The notes beneath the pieces were generated by a model. It was not told where the DNA came from. It did not search any database and was given only the letters and a program-made list of their open reading frames with translations. The translations under genes and the position numbers were made by a program. This document shows, one piece after another, positions 35,001-42,626 of a stretch of DNA of 64,000 nt (position 1 is its first letter; every line of letters begins with the position of its first letter). This DNA is from Psychrobacter sp. PL19 (lineage in GTDB: Bacteria > Pseudomonadota > Gammaproteobacteria > Pseudomonadales > Moraxellaceae), in the NCBI RefSeq assembly GCF_017875835.1, contig NZ_JAGING010000001.1:2294001-2358000 (forward strand). Reading direction: 5' to 3'.

Positions 35001-36793
35001 AATGCTTTTGCACTCCGACCCTGTGCGATCGAACCGGACTGGGTCGCCTCAGAGAAATAGCCTTGCGCCGAGCTGAAGTTACCTGTTGCCTTGGCGTAAG
35101 TGCCTTGCGCAATTGACTGGCTTCCGAGTGCCTTCGCATTACTGCCCTGCGCAATCGATTGGTTTCCGGTCGCCTGTGCTCTGTTGCCTAATGCAATGTT
35201 GCTATCCTTGGTTGCCTCGGATCCGTCGCCGATGGCCACAGAGCTAGCACCCGTAGCCTTGGCTGTCTGACCAACAGCGGTGCTGTACTCGCCTTGAGCG
35301 CGAGAGTTCACACCCATCGCAGTTGCACCGTACTGATCCGCTCGTGCACCAAAACCAACCGCAGTAGCTGAACCAGCAAACGCTTGTGCTGCTGAACCCA
35401 GAGCAGTTGACGAATCATCTGTAGCTTCAGAACCTTTACCTAAAGCAACGGAGTTCGCACCCGTAGCCTTGGCTGTCTGACCAACAGCGGTGCTGTACTC
35501 GCCTTGAGCGCGAGAGTTCACACCCATCGCAGTTGCACCGTACTGATCCGCTCGTGCACCAAAACCAACCGCAGTAGCTGAACTAGCAAACGCTTGTGCT
35601 GCTGAACCCAGAGCAGTTGACGAATCATCTGTAGCTTCAGAACCTTTACCTAAAGCAACGGAGTTCGCACCCGTAGCCTTGGCTGTCTGACCAACAGCGG
35701 TGCTGTACTCGCCTTGAGCGCGAGAGTTCACACCCATCGCAGTTGCACCGTACTGATCCGCTCGTGCGCCAAAACCAACCGCAGTAGCTGAACCAGCAAA
35801 CGCTTGTGCTGCTGAACCCAGAGCAGTTGACGAATCATCTGTAGCTTCAGAACCTTTACCTAAAGCAACGGAGTTCGCACCTGTAGCCTTGGCTGTCTGA
35901 CCAACAGCGGTGCTGTACTCGCCTTGAGCGCGAGAGTTCACACCCATCGCAGTTGCACCGTACTGATCCGCTCGTGCACCAAAACCAACCGCAGTAGCTG
36001 AACCAGCAAACGCTTGTGCTGCTGAACCCAGAGCAGTTGACTCAGGACCCATAGCAGACGCATCGGTACCCATAGCAACCGCGCGATTAGCCGTAGCAGT
36101 CGCACCAATACCAGCTGCCATTGCATCAACGCCAGTCGCACCGTCGTTGTTGTAGTTACCTGCAGTTGCATCTGTACTGTTGACACTGTAGAAATGTGTC
36201 TTGTTAGCGTCAATTGCGTTATTCAAGTCAGTTACGTTGACTGCATTCTTAGCGTTGGTCAACAATTTAACGTTACCCGCGCTTGCTAACTCAGTAATCT
36301 GCTTGCCGTCGTTATTAATACCTGCACCTGAAATCGTAACTCCAGAAATTGCAGCATTTCCATTAGCTGGAGGAGCTGCACCAAAATTAGCACTAGTAAG
36401 ACCCGTTAGATCTTTAGCCAATTTGATGGTTAGAGTGTTGGTGAAGCCAGTATCCGTTCCGACCACGCCAATATTGTTATTCGTCAGATTGGCAAGAGTA
36501 CTCTCGCCACCTTTAACGTTTAGATCACCGTATAAACCAGTAAAAACGTTACCACCAATATCACCCTCATATTCGTTAGCTGCTGTCGCCTGCATACTCA
36601 GACCAGATGCAGCCAGTCCTGCACATATAGCACTTACGCGCAATAATCGTGCGCCTGTCGATACCGCTGCTGAGGCGCTAGAGCTAGAACTCACTGCGCC
36701 ACTTGAGGACTTGCCCCGACTCTTGGCATATTCTGCAACTGCCATAAAGCAGTTCAAAGAGGCATTCCATATAACTTTATAATTGCGGTTCAT
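29030..36793 (-). CDS. Trimeric autotransporter adhesin (type Vc, YadA/AtaA-like)
   Basis: Protein of 2587 residues. Residues 1-25 are an extended signal peptide region (MNRNYKVIWNASLNCFMAVAEYAKS), with a Ser/Ala-rich spacer, hydrophobic core and probable cleavage near residue 72. A YadA-like left-handed beta-roll head with repeated SxAxG motifs spans about 215-690. A second, Asn-rich head (GNNNTIAGN-type motifs) lies at about 1285-1440. Between and after them are many neck and stalk modules carrying AINGSQL and DAVNxxQL motifs. The last 90 or so residues are the membrane anchor: a DAVNFGQL neck, a coiled coil, then four beta strands ending in GAGFHF with a terminal Phe. Trimers form a fibre that binds host or abiotic surfaces. 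The start is preceded by AAGGGAG. It is first in an operon with the BamE-like lipoprotein. Confidence 0.95.
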   Translation of the reverse strand: MNRNYKVIWNASLNCFMAVAEYAKSRGKSSSGAVSSSSSASAAVSTGARLLRVSAICAGLAASGLSMQATAANEYEGDIGGNVFTGLYGDLNVKGGESTLANLTNNNIGVVGTDTGFTNTLTIKLAKDLTGLTSANFGAAPPANGNAAISGVTISGAGINNDGKQITELASAGNVKLLTNAKNAVNVTDLNNAIDANKTHFYSVNSTDATAGNYNNDGATGVDAMAAGIGATATANRAVAMGTDASAMGPESTALGSAAQAFAGSATAVGFGARADQYGATAMGVNSRAQGEYSTAVGQTAKATGANSVALGKGSEATDDSSTALGSAAQAFAGSATAVGFGARADQYGATAMGVNSRAQGEYSTAVGQTAKATGANSVALGKGSEATDDSSTALGSAAQAFASSATAVGFGARADQYGATAMGVNSRAQGEYSTAVGQTAKATGANSVALGKGSEATDDSSTALGSAAQAFAGSATAVGFGARADQYGATAMGVNSRAQGEYSTAVGQTAKATGASSVAIGDGSEATKDSNIALGNRAQATGNQSIAQGSNAKALGSQSIAQGTYAKATGNFSSAQGYFSEATQSGSIAQGRSAKAFGVNSIAMGTGSKAFGTSSIAIGTGNVVSGDNSGAFGDPNSVSGTGSYAIGNNNTIDNDNTFVLGNDVVTSQDNSVVLGNGSSDRAFTIETGAGQAVGVVSVGSDGGERQVINVAAGALNAASTDAVNGSQLFTTNSNVTENRVISQGNMAALGGSYDSVNGSYTAPVYNVIVNTATGATSAVDTVAGAVNALNTAVQTPLTFAGDNGSPVTRKLGQTLKVKGGRTVASNSATTNISVTADGTDTLSVKLAEDIDLGTNGSVRMGRNGLLSVNTTVSDTGVSIVRQIGFTPLSRSSATLNSNSLTFASGRFGSLTGAGAATLSSNGLNILNGPSVTKSGIDAGNRRITRVSNGVDPTDAVNLSQLTGSAAAARTEVVAGTNVADVEKSTGLNGQDIYTVNANGSKTSAGSLALEVTSTTDANNLTDYAVDLSQGTKDSLGKADSAMQNVITQIDGVTVKTLDKDDNTANFITGDNIALTADSSGIKVALKNQIDLSSAGSLKIGDASLTNSDGRGFSVNGSKIVDVADGNVGEFSKQAINGSQLFETNQVIDQGLKFRGDNGLTITRKLGQRLDITGGAIGNLTTGNIAVSNDGSNGLIVELAENVDLGATGSIETGATTVNNAGISVLGGTQGNGNPVRLTEDGLFNGGNTIKGVADGRVDETSQQAINGSQLNTTNDLIADLTNGVTGIVREDSGNGALSVGSTADATGDNSIAMGKNAIASGKSSISIGTGNEVSGNNSGAIGDPTVITGNNSYSLGNDNNIAGNKSFTIGNDNNISGNKSTTLGNDNIISGNRSFALGNNNTIAGNRSFALGNNITIGTGVNGAVGIGNNTDVTASTVGSFTPTGSTVVGTSTGSNVVSIGSAGNERRLTNVAAGGADTDAVNVSQLKAVNNKVSEGFNISAQGGTADNVQLGETVDFTNTDSNLVVTNTDNKINYDLADDITVESVTIGNGTNDTKLTTDVRGLSVNQSKIVDVADGNVGEFSKQAINGSQLFNNAQSVANNFGGGSVVSADGTVSAPTYNVRNTAGTTQSTVAEAIDALNQGFKLQSNSADTTTIQPSETVDIGTVTGETNILVEKNGNIIDFSLNREIDVDSVTVGPNVLNAAGLTAGNTFISSDGLTFLGGSTVSVTSTGINAGGQKITNVQDGKVGPNSKQAINGSQLFETNQIMGKGFNITTNSNVTTKDNVKLSETVDFTNTDGNLVVSNTVDNGVNYDLADDITVNQVTIGDGTNDTVLTTDARGLSVNQSKIVDILDGNVNAGSQQAINGRQLFNNAQSVANNFGGNSSVNANGTVSAPTYTVNSASKNNVGDAITALDQGFTLQSNGNGAAAVKAGDVVDIGIAAGENNLQVTKTGNNITYNLKKNLDLGATGSVKLGSVLLNTDVRGLSVNQSKIVDIADGDVTSTSQQAINGRQLFQTNQDVIAAQAAADQGFNIKGGSSTVDNVELGQTVNFTNTDGNLVTTNSDNGINYDLADDITVNQVTIGDGTNDTVLTTDARGLSVNQSKIVDILDGDITSTSQQAINGRQLNRTNTNVAGNMAALGGGATYNATTNVYTAPTYTLNNGADVFNNVGDALGNLDGRTTTNTNNIGNNTTAINNLTNGTTGIVRQNPTGTGNITVGGTTGGTNVNFSGTAGDRVLSGVADGSVATGSKDAINGGQLYAQGAGVAGIIGGTTVYNPSTGNFTNANIGDTGKSSIHEAIKSVNTAAAAKTTVTAGDNIVVDSVPNGDGSTNYRVSTSKNLNVDSVKADDGAGNITTVTAVGTSVTNGDYTTKYSATGSSQTDLTGNANNITALGQTIATGANITTATSAGTDVTDGKNRSIHGANGFSATDAEGKNGTVVDQTGVSFRDSAGAAAGPNMTAAGIKGVVDGRELDDAVNFGQLSRMERRLGNSVNELGYRIGEVEDDANAGISAAMAMSSLPQSNIAGRSMVGGGIATYNGESAVAVGVSRVSDNGRWVMKVSGTADTQGNAGGSIGAGFHF
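35205..36045 (-). repeat. Near-identical 210 bp head repeats of the autotransporter
   Basis: Four tandem units of 210 bp (70 residues) encode the beta-roll head. The same DNA stretch recurs at 35401, 35611, 35821 and, with a changed continuation, 36031. The three inner copies differ at only a handful of bases; the unit nearest 35205 is more diverged (SSVAIGDGSEATKDSN). Such identity indicates recent duplication or ongoing conversion and could change head length by slippage. Confidence 0.92.
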
Positions 36794-36967
36794 AACGTGT
36801 ACTCCCTTACAAATTTATGAGATATAGAAAATAAAATCCATGTAACAGAGAGTCGAAATAACAAAATAAAACAGGCTATAAGTTTATATGACTGAAAGTT
36901 TTTTGCTAAAATGTAACAGTTACTAGCGTTTGAGAAACAAGAACGTTCAGTCTTGTAAGTCTATGAC

Positions 36968-37007
36968 CACTCTCTATATATTCATATTACCGGATATATA
37001 GAGAGTG
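36968..37007. promoter_or_regulatory. Perfect 14-base dyad upstream of the autotransporter
   Basis: Arms CACTCTCTATATAT and ATATATAGAGAGTG are perfect complements separated by 12 bases, about 175 bases before the autotransporter ATG. This could be an operator for a dimeric regulator or a strong RNA hairpin. A T-run begins only about 10 bases beyond it on the plus strand, so it is not a canonical terminator. Confidence 0.5.
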
Positions 37008-37285
37008 TAACAATACTTTTTAGCCATATTTACTACCGTTCGTCGGAATATATGCTAAAAAATGAATATATTAGACATATTTGTACTGCAAACCGCAAAT
37101 ATATTACTAATTTTTATCAACTTACCGATATCAAAGTTAAAAAATCCTTCATTACTCAGGCATAAATGCATTAGTAAAAAATGATGTTTCTTACATTTTG
37201 ATATACTATTTAGTCTTAGTTACTGGTGCTGCCACACGACTATACAGATCGGAAATATATAAAATAGCAACTATTGTAAATATCA

Positions 37286-37322
37286 TAAAAAAGCGCATCA
37301 GTTGATCCTGATGCGCTTTTTT
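37286..37322 (+). terminator. Orphan rho-independent terminator between divergent genes
   Basis: A stem of about 14 pairs (AAAAAGCGCATCAG / CTGATGCGCTTTTT) with a short loop and flanking A and T runs. It lies upstream of both the autotransporter and ggt, so it terminates neither. It implies a transcript in the spacer, perhaps a small RNA ending here, or is a leftover of a lost gene. Confidence 0.75.
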
Positions 37323-37824
37323 GTGGTGCTGATTGATAGCTTATTGACTTTAGACCGGACAATACAAGCATTTGCCCGCAAAAATAGAGGATTGAACTCG
37401 TCTGTATAGGCAAGTGTAAAATATAGGCCAGTGTAAAACTTAAAATATAAAGCGATGAGGTGCAGGTGGGCAGCCCTTAAACTCAGTGATAATTACCCTA
37501 AAAAACATCTTATATCATCTGTATATGGGCAGTAGCGCTCAGTTTAAATCCATTACTTTATAGATAATTTATACAGAAAAAATCCAAAGCAGTTAAGCAT
37601 AAATTATAGTATGCTTGGTAAGATTAATGAGGTTCAAGTGGCATTGCAATTGTACCAGCCGGTACCTGTTACTACTCATGCGACAAGCCTATCATTTAGC
37701 CAGCTTGCTTAAATAGCCAGCCCCCTTTTAATACTTAATTTGAATCATTTACCATTCGTCTCTTTTGCCAATAACTGTCACAATACAACTCAACCTATCT
37801 CTCCCGAGTAAAAAGGATTTTGCG

Positions 37825-39783
37825 ATGCAACGCTCACTATCAAAAACTCAGCAAGAGTCTCACCGCCCTAATCTTCAAAGCAAAACAGCCATTAGAGCTG
37901 CCATTTTACTTATTAGTAGCAGCTTCCTAGTATCCATATCTGCTCATGCCGCTGAGCCCGCCAACAGTAAAGTAACCAATACCACTGACATTAATACTAG
38001 CGCGATAAATCTAGCTATTATGACTAGCGCGCCGACCGTACTGTCTGAGACCCAGCGTATTACGGTTGCGACGCCTAACAGTCTAAAAAAAGCACCTAGC
38101 ACGACCACGGCTCTAACTACCGCTAAAGCCGACCAAGCCATCTACTCAAACGATGCTATCCAGCATCCGCTATGGGCCAGGAATGGCATGGTGGCCACTC
38201 AAGAAGCGATTGCCTCTGATGTTGGTTTACAGATTCTAAAGCAAGGTGGTAATGCCGTTGATGCTAGTGTTGCGGTTGGCTTTGCACTGGCAGTGACCCT
38301 ACCACGCGCTGGTAATATTGGTGGTGGTGGCTTCATGATGATTTATGATGCGGATAAAGACAAGACAGTAGCGCTCGATTATCGCGAAAAAGCACCAAGC
38401 AGTGCCTCACGTGATATGTACCTTGATAAAGAGGGCAATGCAGTCAGTGATTTATCACGCTATCACGGCTTGGCTATCGGTGTACCAGGCACAGTGGCAG
38501 GACTACTCAAAGCACTAGAAGATCATGGCACTATGAGTCGCGGGCAAGTGATGGCACCGGCGATTTCATTAGCAGAGAATGGTATAGAAGTTACCGCTGG
38601 CTTAACCGAATCGCTAGAAGCCTTAAGTGAGCGCATGCAAAAATGGCCAAGTACCAAAAAAATATTTTTCAAATCTGATGGCAGCGCTTATCAACCTGGT
38701 GAGCGCTTAAAACAACCAGAACTTGCACAATCGCTAAAGCTGATTGCGGCACAAGGAAAAGATGGATTTTATAAAGGCGAAACTGCTCGTAAAATAGTCA
38801 AGGCAGTGAATGAGGCTGGCGGTAGTATGAGCTTGCAAGATTTAGCCAATTATCAAGCCATCGCCCGCGCGCCAGTCAAAGGTACTTATCGTGGTTATGA
38901 GATTGTCTCTATGCCACCACCATCCTCTGGTGGTATTCACATCGTCCAAATTCTAAACATTTTAGAGGGCTATCCTCTAAATAAGTATGGACAAAATAGC
39001 GCCCAGACCATCCACTTAATGGCCGAAGCAATGCAATTGGCCTATGCTGATCGTGCTGAGTACTTAGGTGATGCGGACTTCGTCGACGTACCAGTCAATG
39101 GGCTAACGGCGCGTCCTTATGCAGATAAGCTGCGTGCCTTGATTGATCCCAATAAAGCCACGCCTGCCGCAACGGTTAAAGCCAATAACCCACTGCCTTA
39201 TGAGAGCGATCAAACCACCCATTTCTCTATCGTTGATAAAGATGGCAATGCGGTAGCGAACACCTATACCTTAAACTTCTCTTATGGCACGGGCATGGTC
39301 GCTGAAGGGACAGGTATTTTATTAAATAATGAAATGGATGACTTTTCAGCCAAGCCTGGTGTTCCTAACGGTTATGGCCTACTTGGCGGTGAAGCCAATG
39401 CCGTCGAAGCAGACAAGCGTCCTTTATCTTCTATGAGTCCAACGCTGGTATTTAAAGACAGCAAGCCTTATATCGTCACCGGCAGCCCGGGCGGTAGTCG
39501 TATTATCACTACCGTCACCCAAGTTATCTCTAACGTTATCGATCATGATATGAATATCGCTGAAGCCACTCATGCCCCGCGTATTCATGATCAATGGCTA
39601 CCCGATGAGATTCGTATCGAAAAAGCGCTGAATGTCGATACTATCAAAAAGTTAGAATCGATGGGTCATACTGTCAGTCCGCAAGCAGCCATGGGCTCAA
39701 CACAGTCCATTATGATTACTCCAACCGGTATATATGGATCTTCAGATCCGCGTATCGTGGATGCAGCCGTAGTAGGCTACTAA
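37825..39783 (+). CDS. ggt: Gamma-glutamyltranspeptidase
   Basis: Protein of 652 residues, from the ATG at 37825 with AAGGA eight bases upstream; the frame also opens 60 bases earlier but without a ribosome binding site. It cleaves and transfers the gamma-glutamyl group of glutathione and related amides in the periplasm. A signal peptide (about residues 22-42, ending AHA) is followed by a Thr/Ala-rich linker to about residue 108. The proenzyme domain follows with GNAVDASVAVGFALAVTLP and GNIGGGGFMMIY. Self-cleavage should occur before Thr464 in QTTHFSIV, the N-terminal nucleophile of the small subunit; GSPGGSRI further on binds the gamma-glutamyl carboxylate. Length is slightly above the usual 580 because of the linker. 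It stands alone, with a stem-loop just after its stop. Confidence 0.95.
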   Translation: MQRSLSKTQQESHRPNLQSKTAIRAAILLISSSFLVSISAHAAEPANSKVTNTTDINTSAINLAIMTSAPTVLSETQRITVATPNSLKKAPSTTTALTTAKADQAIYSNDAIQHPLWARNGMVATQEAIASDVGLQILKQGGNAVDASVAVGFALAVTLPRAGNIGGGGFMMIYDADKDKTVALDYREKAPSSASRDMYLDKEGNAVSDLSRYHGLAIGVPGTVAGLLKALEDHGTMSRGQVMAPAISLAENGIEVTAGLTESLEALSERMQKWPSTKKIFFKSDGSAYQPGERLKQPELAQSLKLIAAQGKDGFYKGETARKIVKAVNEAGGSMSLQDLANYQAIARAPVKGTYRGYEIVSMPPPSSGGIHIVQILNILEGYPLNKYGQNSAQTIHLMAEAMQLAYADRAEYLGDADFVDVPVNGLTARPYADKLRALIDPNKATPAATVKANNPLPYESDQTTHFSIVDKDGNAVANTYTLNFSYGTGMVAEGTGILLNNEMDDFSAKPGVPNGYGLLGGEANAVEADKRPLSSMSPTLVFKDSKPYIVTGSPGGSRIITTVTQVISNVIDHDMNIAEATHAPRIHDQWLPDEIRIEKALNVDTIKKLESMGHTVSPQAAMGSTQSIMITPTGIYGSSDPRIVDAAVVGY

Positions 39784-39791
39784 GTTGGTCG

Positions 39792-39819
39792 GCTGTTAGT
39801 GTAGCCTATTACTAACAGC
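39792..39819 (+). terminator. Stem-loop after ggt
   Basis: Perfect nine-base stem GCTGTTAGT / ACTAACAGC with a ten-base loop, nine bases after the ggt stop. There is no T-run behind it, so termination efficiency is uncertain; it may mainly protect the mRNA end. Confidence 0.5.
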
Positions 39820-39873
39820 TGAGCTTATCGAAATTGAGATGATGGTATTCCTATGACATTTTTGAACCATCGG

Positions 39874-39934
39874 CTAAAAATGATATATTTTTAGTTGATC
39901 TTCAGTTGGTATTAATAAAAACGTTTTTTATTAA
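39874..39934. promoter_or_regulatory. Two AT-rich inverted repeats upstream of glcD
   Basis: Site one, 39874-39894, is CTAAAAAT / ATTTTTAG with a five-base spacer. Site two, 39912-39934, is TTAATAAAAAC / GTTTTTTATTAA with no spacer and one unmatched T. Both lie 75-140 bases before the glcD ATG. They look like operators for the glycolate operon; a GlcC-type GntR regulator would fit but none is encoded nearby. Confidence 0.4.
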
Positions 39935-40010
39935 CGATGAATGTGAGCGTTGTTAGCTGGACAACAGTAAGAAAATCATCGTCAATCCAGTTAGCTAGGG
40001 AGAGCAAAGT

Positions 40011-41495
40011 ATGAACCAGATTGAAAGACCTAATAAGGCCGCATTAGTACAGATGTTTCGGGCATTTATTGAGCCTGAGCACGTGATCAGTGATGAAGAA
40101 ACTCAGAAGCCTTACGAGTGTGATGGCTTATCTGTATATTGTGATATGCCATTAATAGTGGTGTTGCCAGATACGGTCGAGCAGGTACAGGAGATAATGC
40201 GACTCTGCCATCGCTATCAAATTCCTGTAGTGGCTCGTGGTGCTGGCACTGGTCTTTGTGCAGGTGCCATGCCCAATCCTGATGGCGTATTGCTGGTATT
40301 ATCTCGTTTTAAACATATTCTTGGGATTGATCCCCTAGCGCGTAGCGCGCGCTTACAACCAGGCGTCCGTAACTTAGCCATTAGTGAAGCGGCAAGCATA
40401 CATGGCTTGTATTATGGTCCGGACCCCTCCTCACAGATTGCTTGTACGATAGGCGGTAATGTTGCGCAAAACTCTGGCGGTGTCCATTGTCTTAAATATG
40501 GACTGACCGTACATAACTTATTAAAAGTAGAAATGGTTACTGTAGAAGGCGATCTGATCAGCATAGGTAGCGAAGGACTGGACAGTAACGGCTTCGATCT
40601 AATGGCCTTAATTACCGGTTCTGAAGGGTTGCTTGGCATAGTGACTGAAGTAACTGTCAAGCTATTACCGAGTCCTGAAAAGGCACAGGTAATTATGGCA
40701 GCTTTCGATAATGTACAGACCGCAGGTGACGCGGTAGGTGACGTGATTGCCAAAGGCATTATTCCAGCTGGCCTCGAAATGATGGACAGCCTAGCGATTA
40801 TAGCTGCTGAGGCCTTCGTTCATGCCGGTTATCCTACCGATGCTAAGGCGTTGCTGTTATGTGAATTAGATGGTAGCGAAGCTGAAGTTAAAGAACAGAT
40901 CGCAGAAGTTGAGCAGCTTTTTATTCAGCTGGGTGCCACCTCAACTCGAGTATCTCAGAGCGAGGCAGAACGCGCTTTATTATGGAAAGGTCGTAAGTCT
41001 GCGTTTCCAGCCGTGGGCCGGATATCAGCGGATTACTATTGTATGGACGGCACCATTCCCCGCAGCCAACTTGCTCATGTATTGACTGAAATGGAAAAAC
41101 TCTCAGAACACTACGGTTTGCGAGTAGCCAACGTATTTCATGCAGGTGATGGTAACTTACACCCCTTAATCTTATTTGATGCCAACGTGCCCGGCGATTT
41201 TGAAAAAACTGAAGCATTCGGCGGTCGCATATTAGAACTATGCGTGGAAGTAGGTGGCTGTATTACCGGTGAACATGGCGTAGGCATAGAAAAAATCCGA
41301 CAAATGAATGTACAGTTTAACGAGCAGGAGTTACGCCAGTTTCACGCTATTAAGGCGGCCTTTGATCCTGCTGGCACTCTCAATCCAGGTAAAGGCATTC
41401 CTGTGCTAAAAAATTGTCAGGAATATCGTGCACTAGATGTAGGCAGAGGCGATATAGGTAAAAGTGAGCCAATGCAGCAAGGAGAGCCCGCATGA
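40011..41495 (+). CDS. glcD: Glycolate oxidase, FAD-linked subunit GlcD
   Basis: Protein of 494 residues. It is the FAD-bearing subunit that oxidises glycolate to glyoxylate and passes electrons through GlcF to the respiratory chain at the inner membrane face. The FAD-binding PCMH domain shows GAGTGLCAGAMPNP (about 75-90) and PSSQIACTIGGNVAQNSGG (about 139-157). The FAD-oxidase C-terminal domain shows FHAGDGNLHP (about 376) and EHGVGIEK (about 421), typical of the GlcD/lactate dehydrogenase family. The length equals the E. coli protein. A GGGAG ribosome binding site precedes the ATG. Its stop overlaps the glcE start (ATGA), indicating translational coupling. First gene of glcDEF. Confidence 0.95.
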   Translation: MNQIERPNKAALVQMFRAFIEPEHVISDEETQKPYECDGLSVYCDMPLIVVLPDTVEQVQEIMRLCHRYQIPVVARGAGTGLCAGAMPNPDGVLLVLSRFKHILGIDPLARSARLQPGVRNLAISEAASIHGLYYGPDPSSQIACTIGGNVAQNSGGVHCLKYGLTVHNLLKVEMVTVEGDLISIGSEGLDSNGFDLMALITGSEGLLGIVTEVTVKLLPSPEKAQVIMAAFDNVQTAGDAVGDVIAKGIIPAGLEMMDSLAIIAAEAFVHAGYPTDAKALLLCELDGSEAEVKEQIAEVEQLFIQLGATSTRVSQSEAERALLWKGRKSAFPAVGRISADYYCMDGTIPRSQLAHVLTEMEKLSEHYGLRVANVFHAGDGNLHPLILFDANVPGDFEKTEAFGGRILELCVEVGGCITGEHGVGIEKIRQMNVQFNEQELRQFHAIKAAFDPAGTLNPGKGIPVLKNCQEYRALDVGRGDIGKSEPMQQGEPA

Positions 41496-42559
41496 GTGAT
41501 AAAGACCTCAGTCATGAGCTGATCGAACAGGTTAAACAAGCCAGCACTGATGGCACACCGTTAAAAATAATTGGTGGTGGTAGTAAGCATTTCATGGGTC
41601 GGTACCATGAAGGTCAGCCCATCAGTCTTGCTGAGCATAGCGGTATTGTCAGTTATGAGCCGATTGAACTGGTGCTTACCGCTCGAGCAGGTACACCTTT
41701 GCTTGAAATCAGTACAGCTTTGGCCGAGCACAATCAAAGACTGGCGTTTGAGCCGCCATTATTTGATGGACGAGCGACCCTAGGCGGTACTTTGGCTTGT
41801 CATTTATCTGGACCAGGACGTCCATGGAATGGCTCGATAAGAGACCATGTTCTAGGTGTTCGCTTAATCAATGGGCGTGCAGAAGAACTGCGCTTTGGCG
41901 GGCAAGTGATGAAAAACGTGGCGGGATATGATGTCTCACGTATGCAAGCTGGCGCGATGGGGACTTTAGGAGTCATCAGCGAGGTCAGTCTAAAAGTAAT
42001 GCCCAAGCCTGCCGCTACCATGACCCTCAAGCAAGAAATGAATGCGGTACAAGCCATTGCAGAGATGAATCGTTTGGCGGGACAATCCAAACCCCTAACC
42101 GCGGCGTGTTGGTTTGATAATCATCTTTACTTGCGTTTGGAAGGCGCTCGTAGTGCGGTAGACAGTACTGTTACCCAGTGGCAAGGCACAGTGCTAGAAG
42201 ATGGCGATAATCTATGGACACAATTACGTGAGCAGCAGTTGGATTATTTTGCTAGACAAGACGCCCCCTTATGGCGGTTTTCAGTCAATAGTAATGCCCA
42301 ACATTTTTTGCCAGAGGCAGATTGGCTGCTTGATTGGGGTGGGAGCCAGCGTTGGCTACGCGGTGATTTTGCGGTTGATGAATTAGAAGCGTTGGCTGAG
42401 AGTGCGGGTGGCCAAGTGAGCCTTTATCGTGGTGGCGATCGACTACAAGACGTTTTTCATACTCAGCCCGAGGCGCTGCGTCAACTCCACCAACGACTTA
42501 AACACGCCTTCGATCCGAACGGAATCTTTAACCCTGGTCGTCTCTATAGCTGGATGTAA
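41492..42559 (+). CDS. glcE: Glycolate oxidase, FAD-binding subunit GlcE
   Basis: Protein of 355 residues, the second subunit needed for glycolate oxidase activity. It carries one FAD-binding PCMH domain: IIGGGSKHFMGR near residue 26, LTARAGTPLLEI near 70, and ATLGGTLACHLSGPGRPWNGSIRDHVLGV at about 92-120 with the conserved glycines. NPGRLYSWM closes the C-terminus. The start overlaps the glcD stop by four bases. Length and motif order match the family. Confidence 0.94.
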   Translation: MSDKDLSHELIEQVKQASTDGTPLKIIGGGSKHFMGRYHEGQPISLAEHSGIVSYEPIELVLTARAGTPLLEISTALAEHNQRLAFEPPLFDGRATLGGTLACHLSGPGRPWNGSIRDHVLGVRLINGRAEELRFGGQVMKNVAGYDVSRMQAGAMGTLGVISEVSLKVMPKPAATMTLKQEMNAVQAIAEMNRLAGQSKPLTAACWFDNHLYLRLEGARSAVDSTVTQWQGTVLEDGDNLWTQLREQQLDYFARQDAPLWRFSVNSNAQHFLPEADWLLDWGGSQRWLRGDFAVDELEALAESAGGQVSLYRGGDRLQDVFHTQPEALRQLHQRLKHAFDPNGIFNPGRLYSWM

Positions 42560-42626
42560 TGGCTAGATTTAATAGCCAGACTTAATAGCTGAATGGAATA
42601 GCTAAAAGTAATAATAAGAGGACATC

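Larger units (their letters stand above)
36794..37824. other. Long AT-rich divergent spacer upstream of the autotransporter and ggt
   Basis: About 1 kb with no coding frame, between the divergently transcribed autotransporter and ggt genes. It holds a perfect 14-base dyad, a strong terminator that serves neither flanking gene, and a seven-base inverted repeat (AAGCATA / TATGCTT, 37595-37616) around an AT-rich core that may be a ggt promoter operator. The two sites best seen are listed separately. Confidence 0.6.

Noticed and set aside
29030..36793. Plus-strand frames up to 193 codons opposite the autotransporter
   Set aside because: Composition mirrors the low-complexity coding strand; no start signals.
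37765..37824. Upstream start for ggt adding 20 residues
   Set aside because: It lacks a ribosome binding site, while the ATG at 37825 has AAGGA at good spacing and a normal signal peptide follows.
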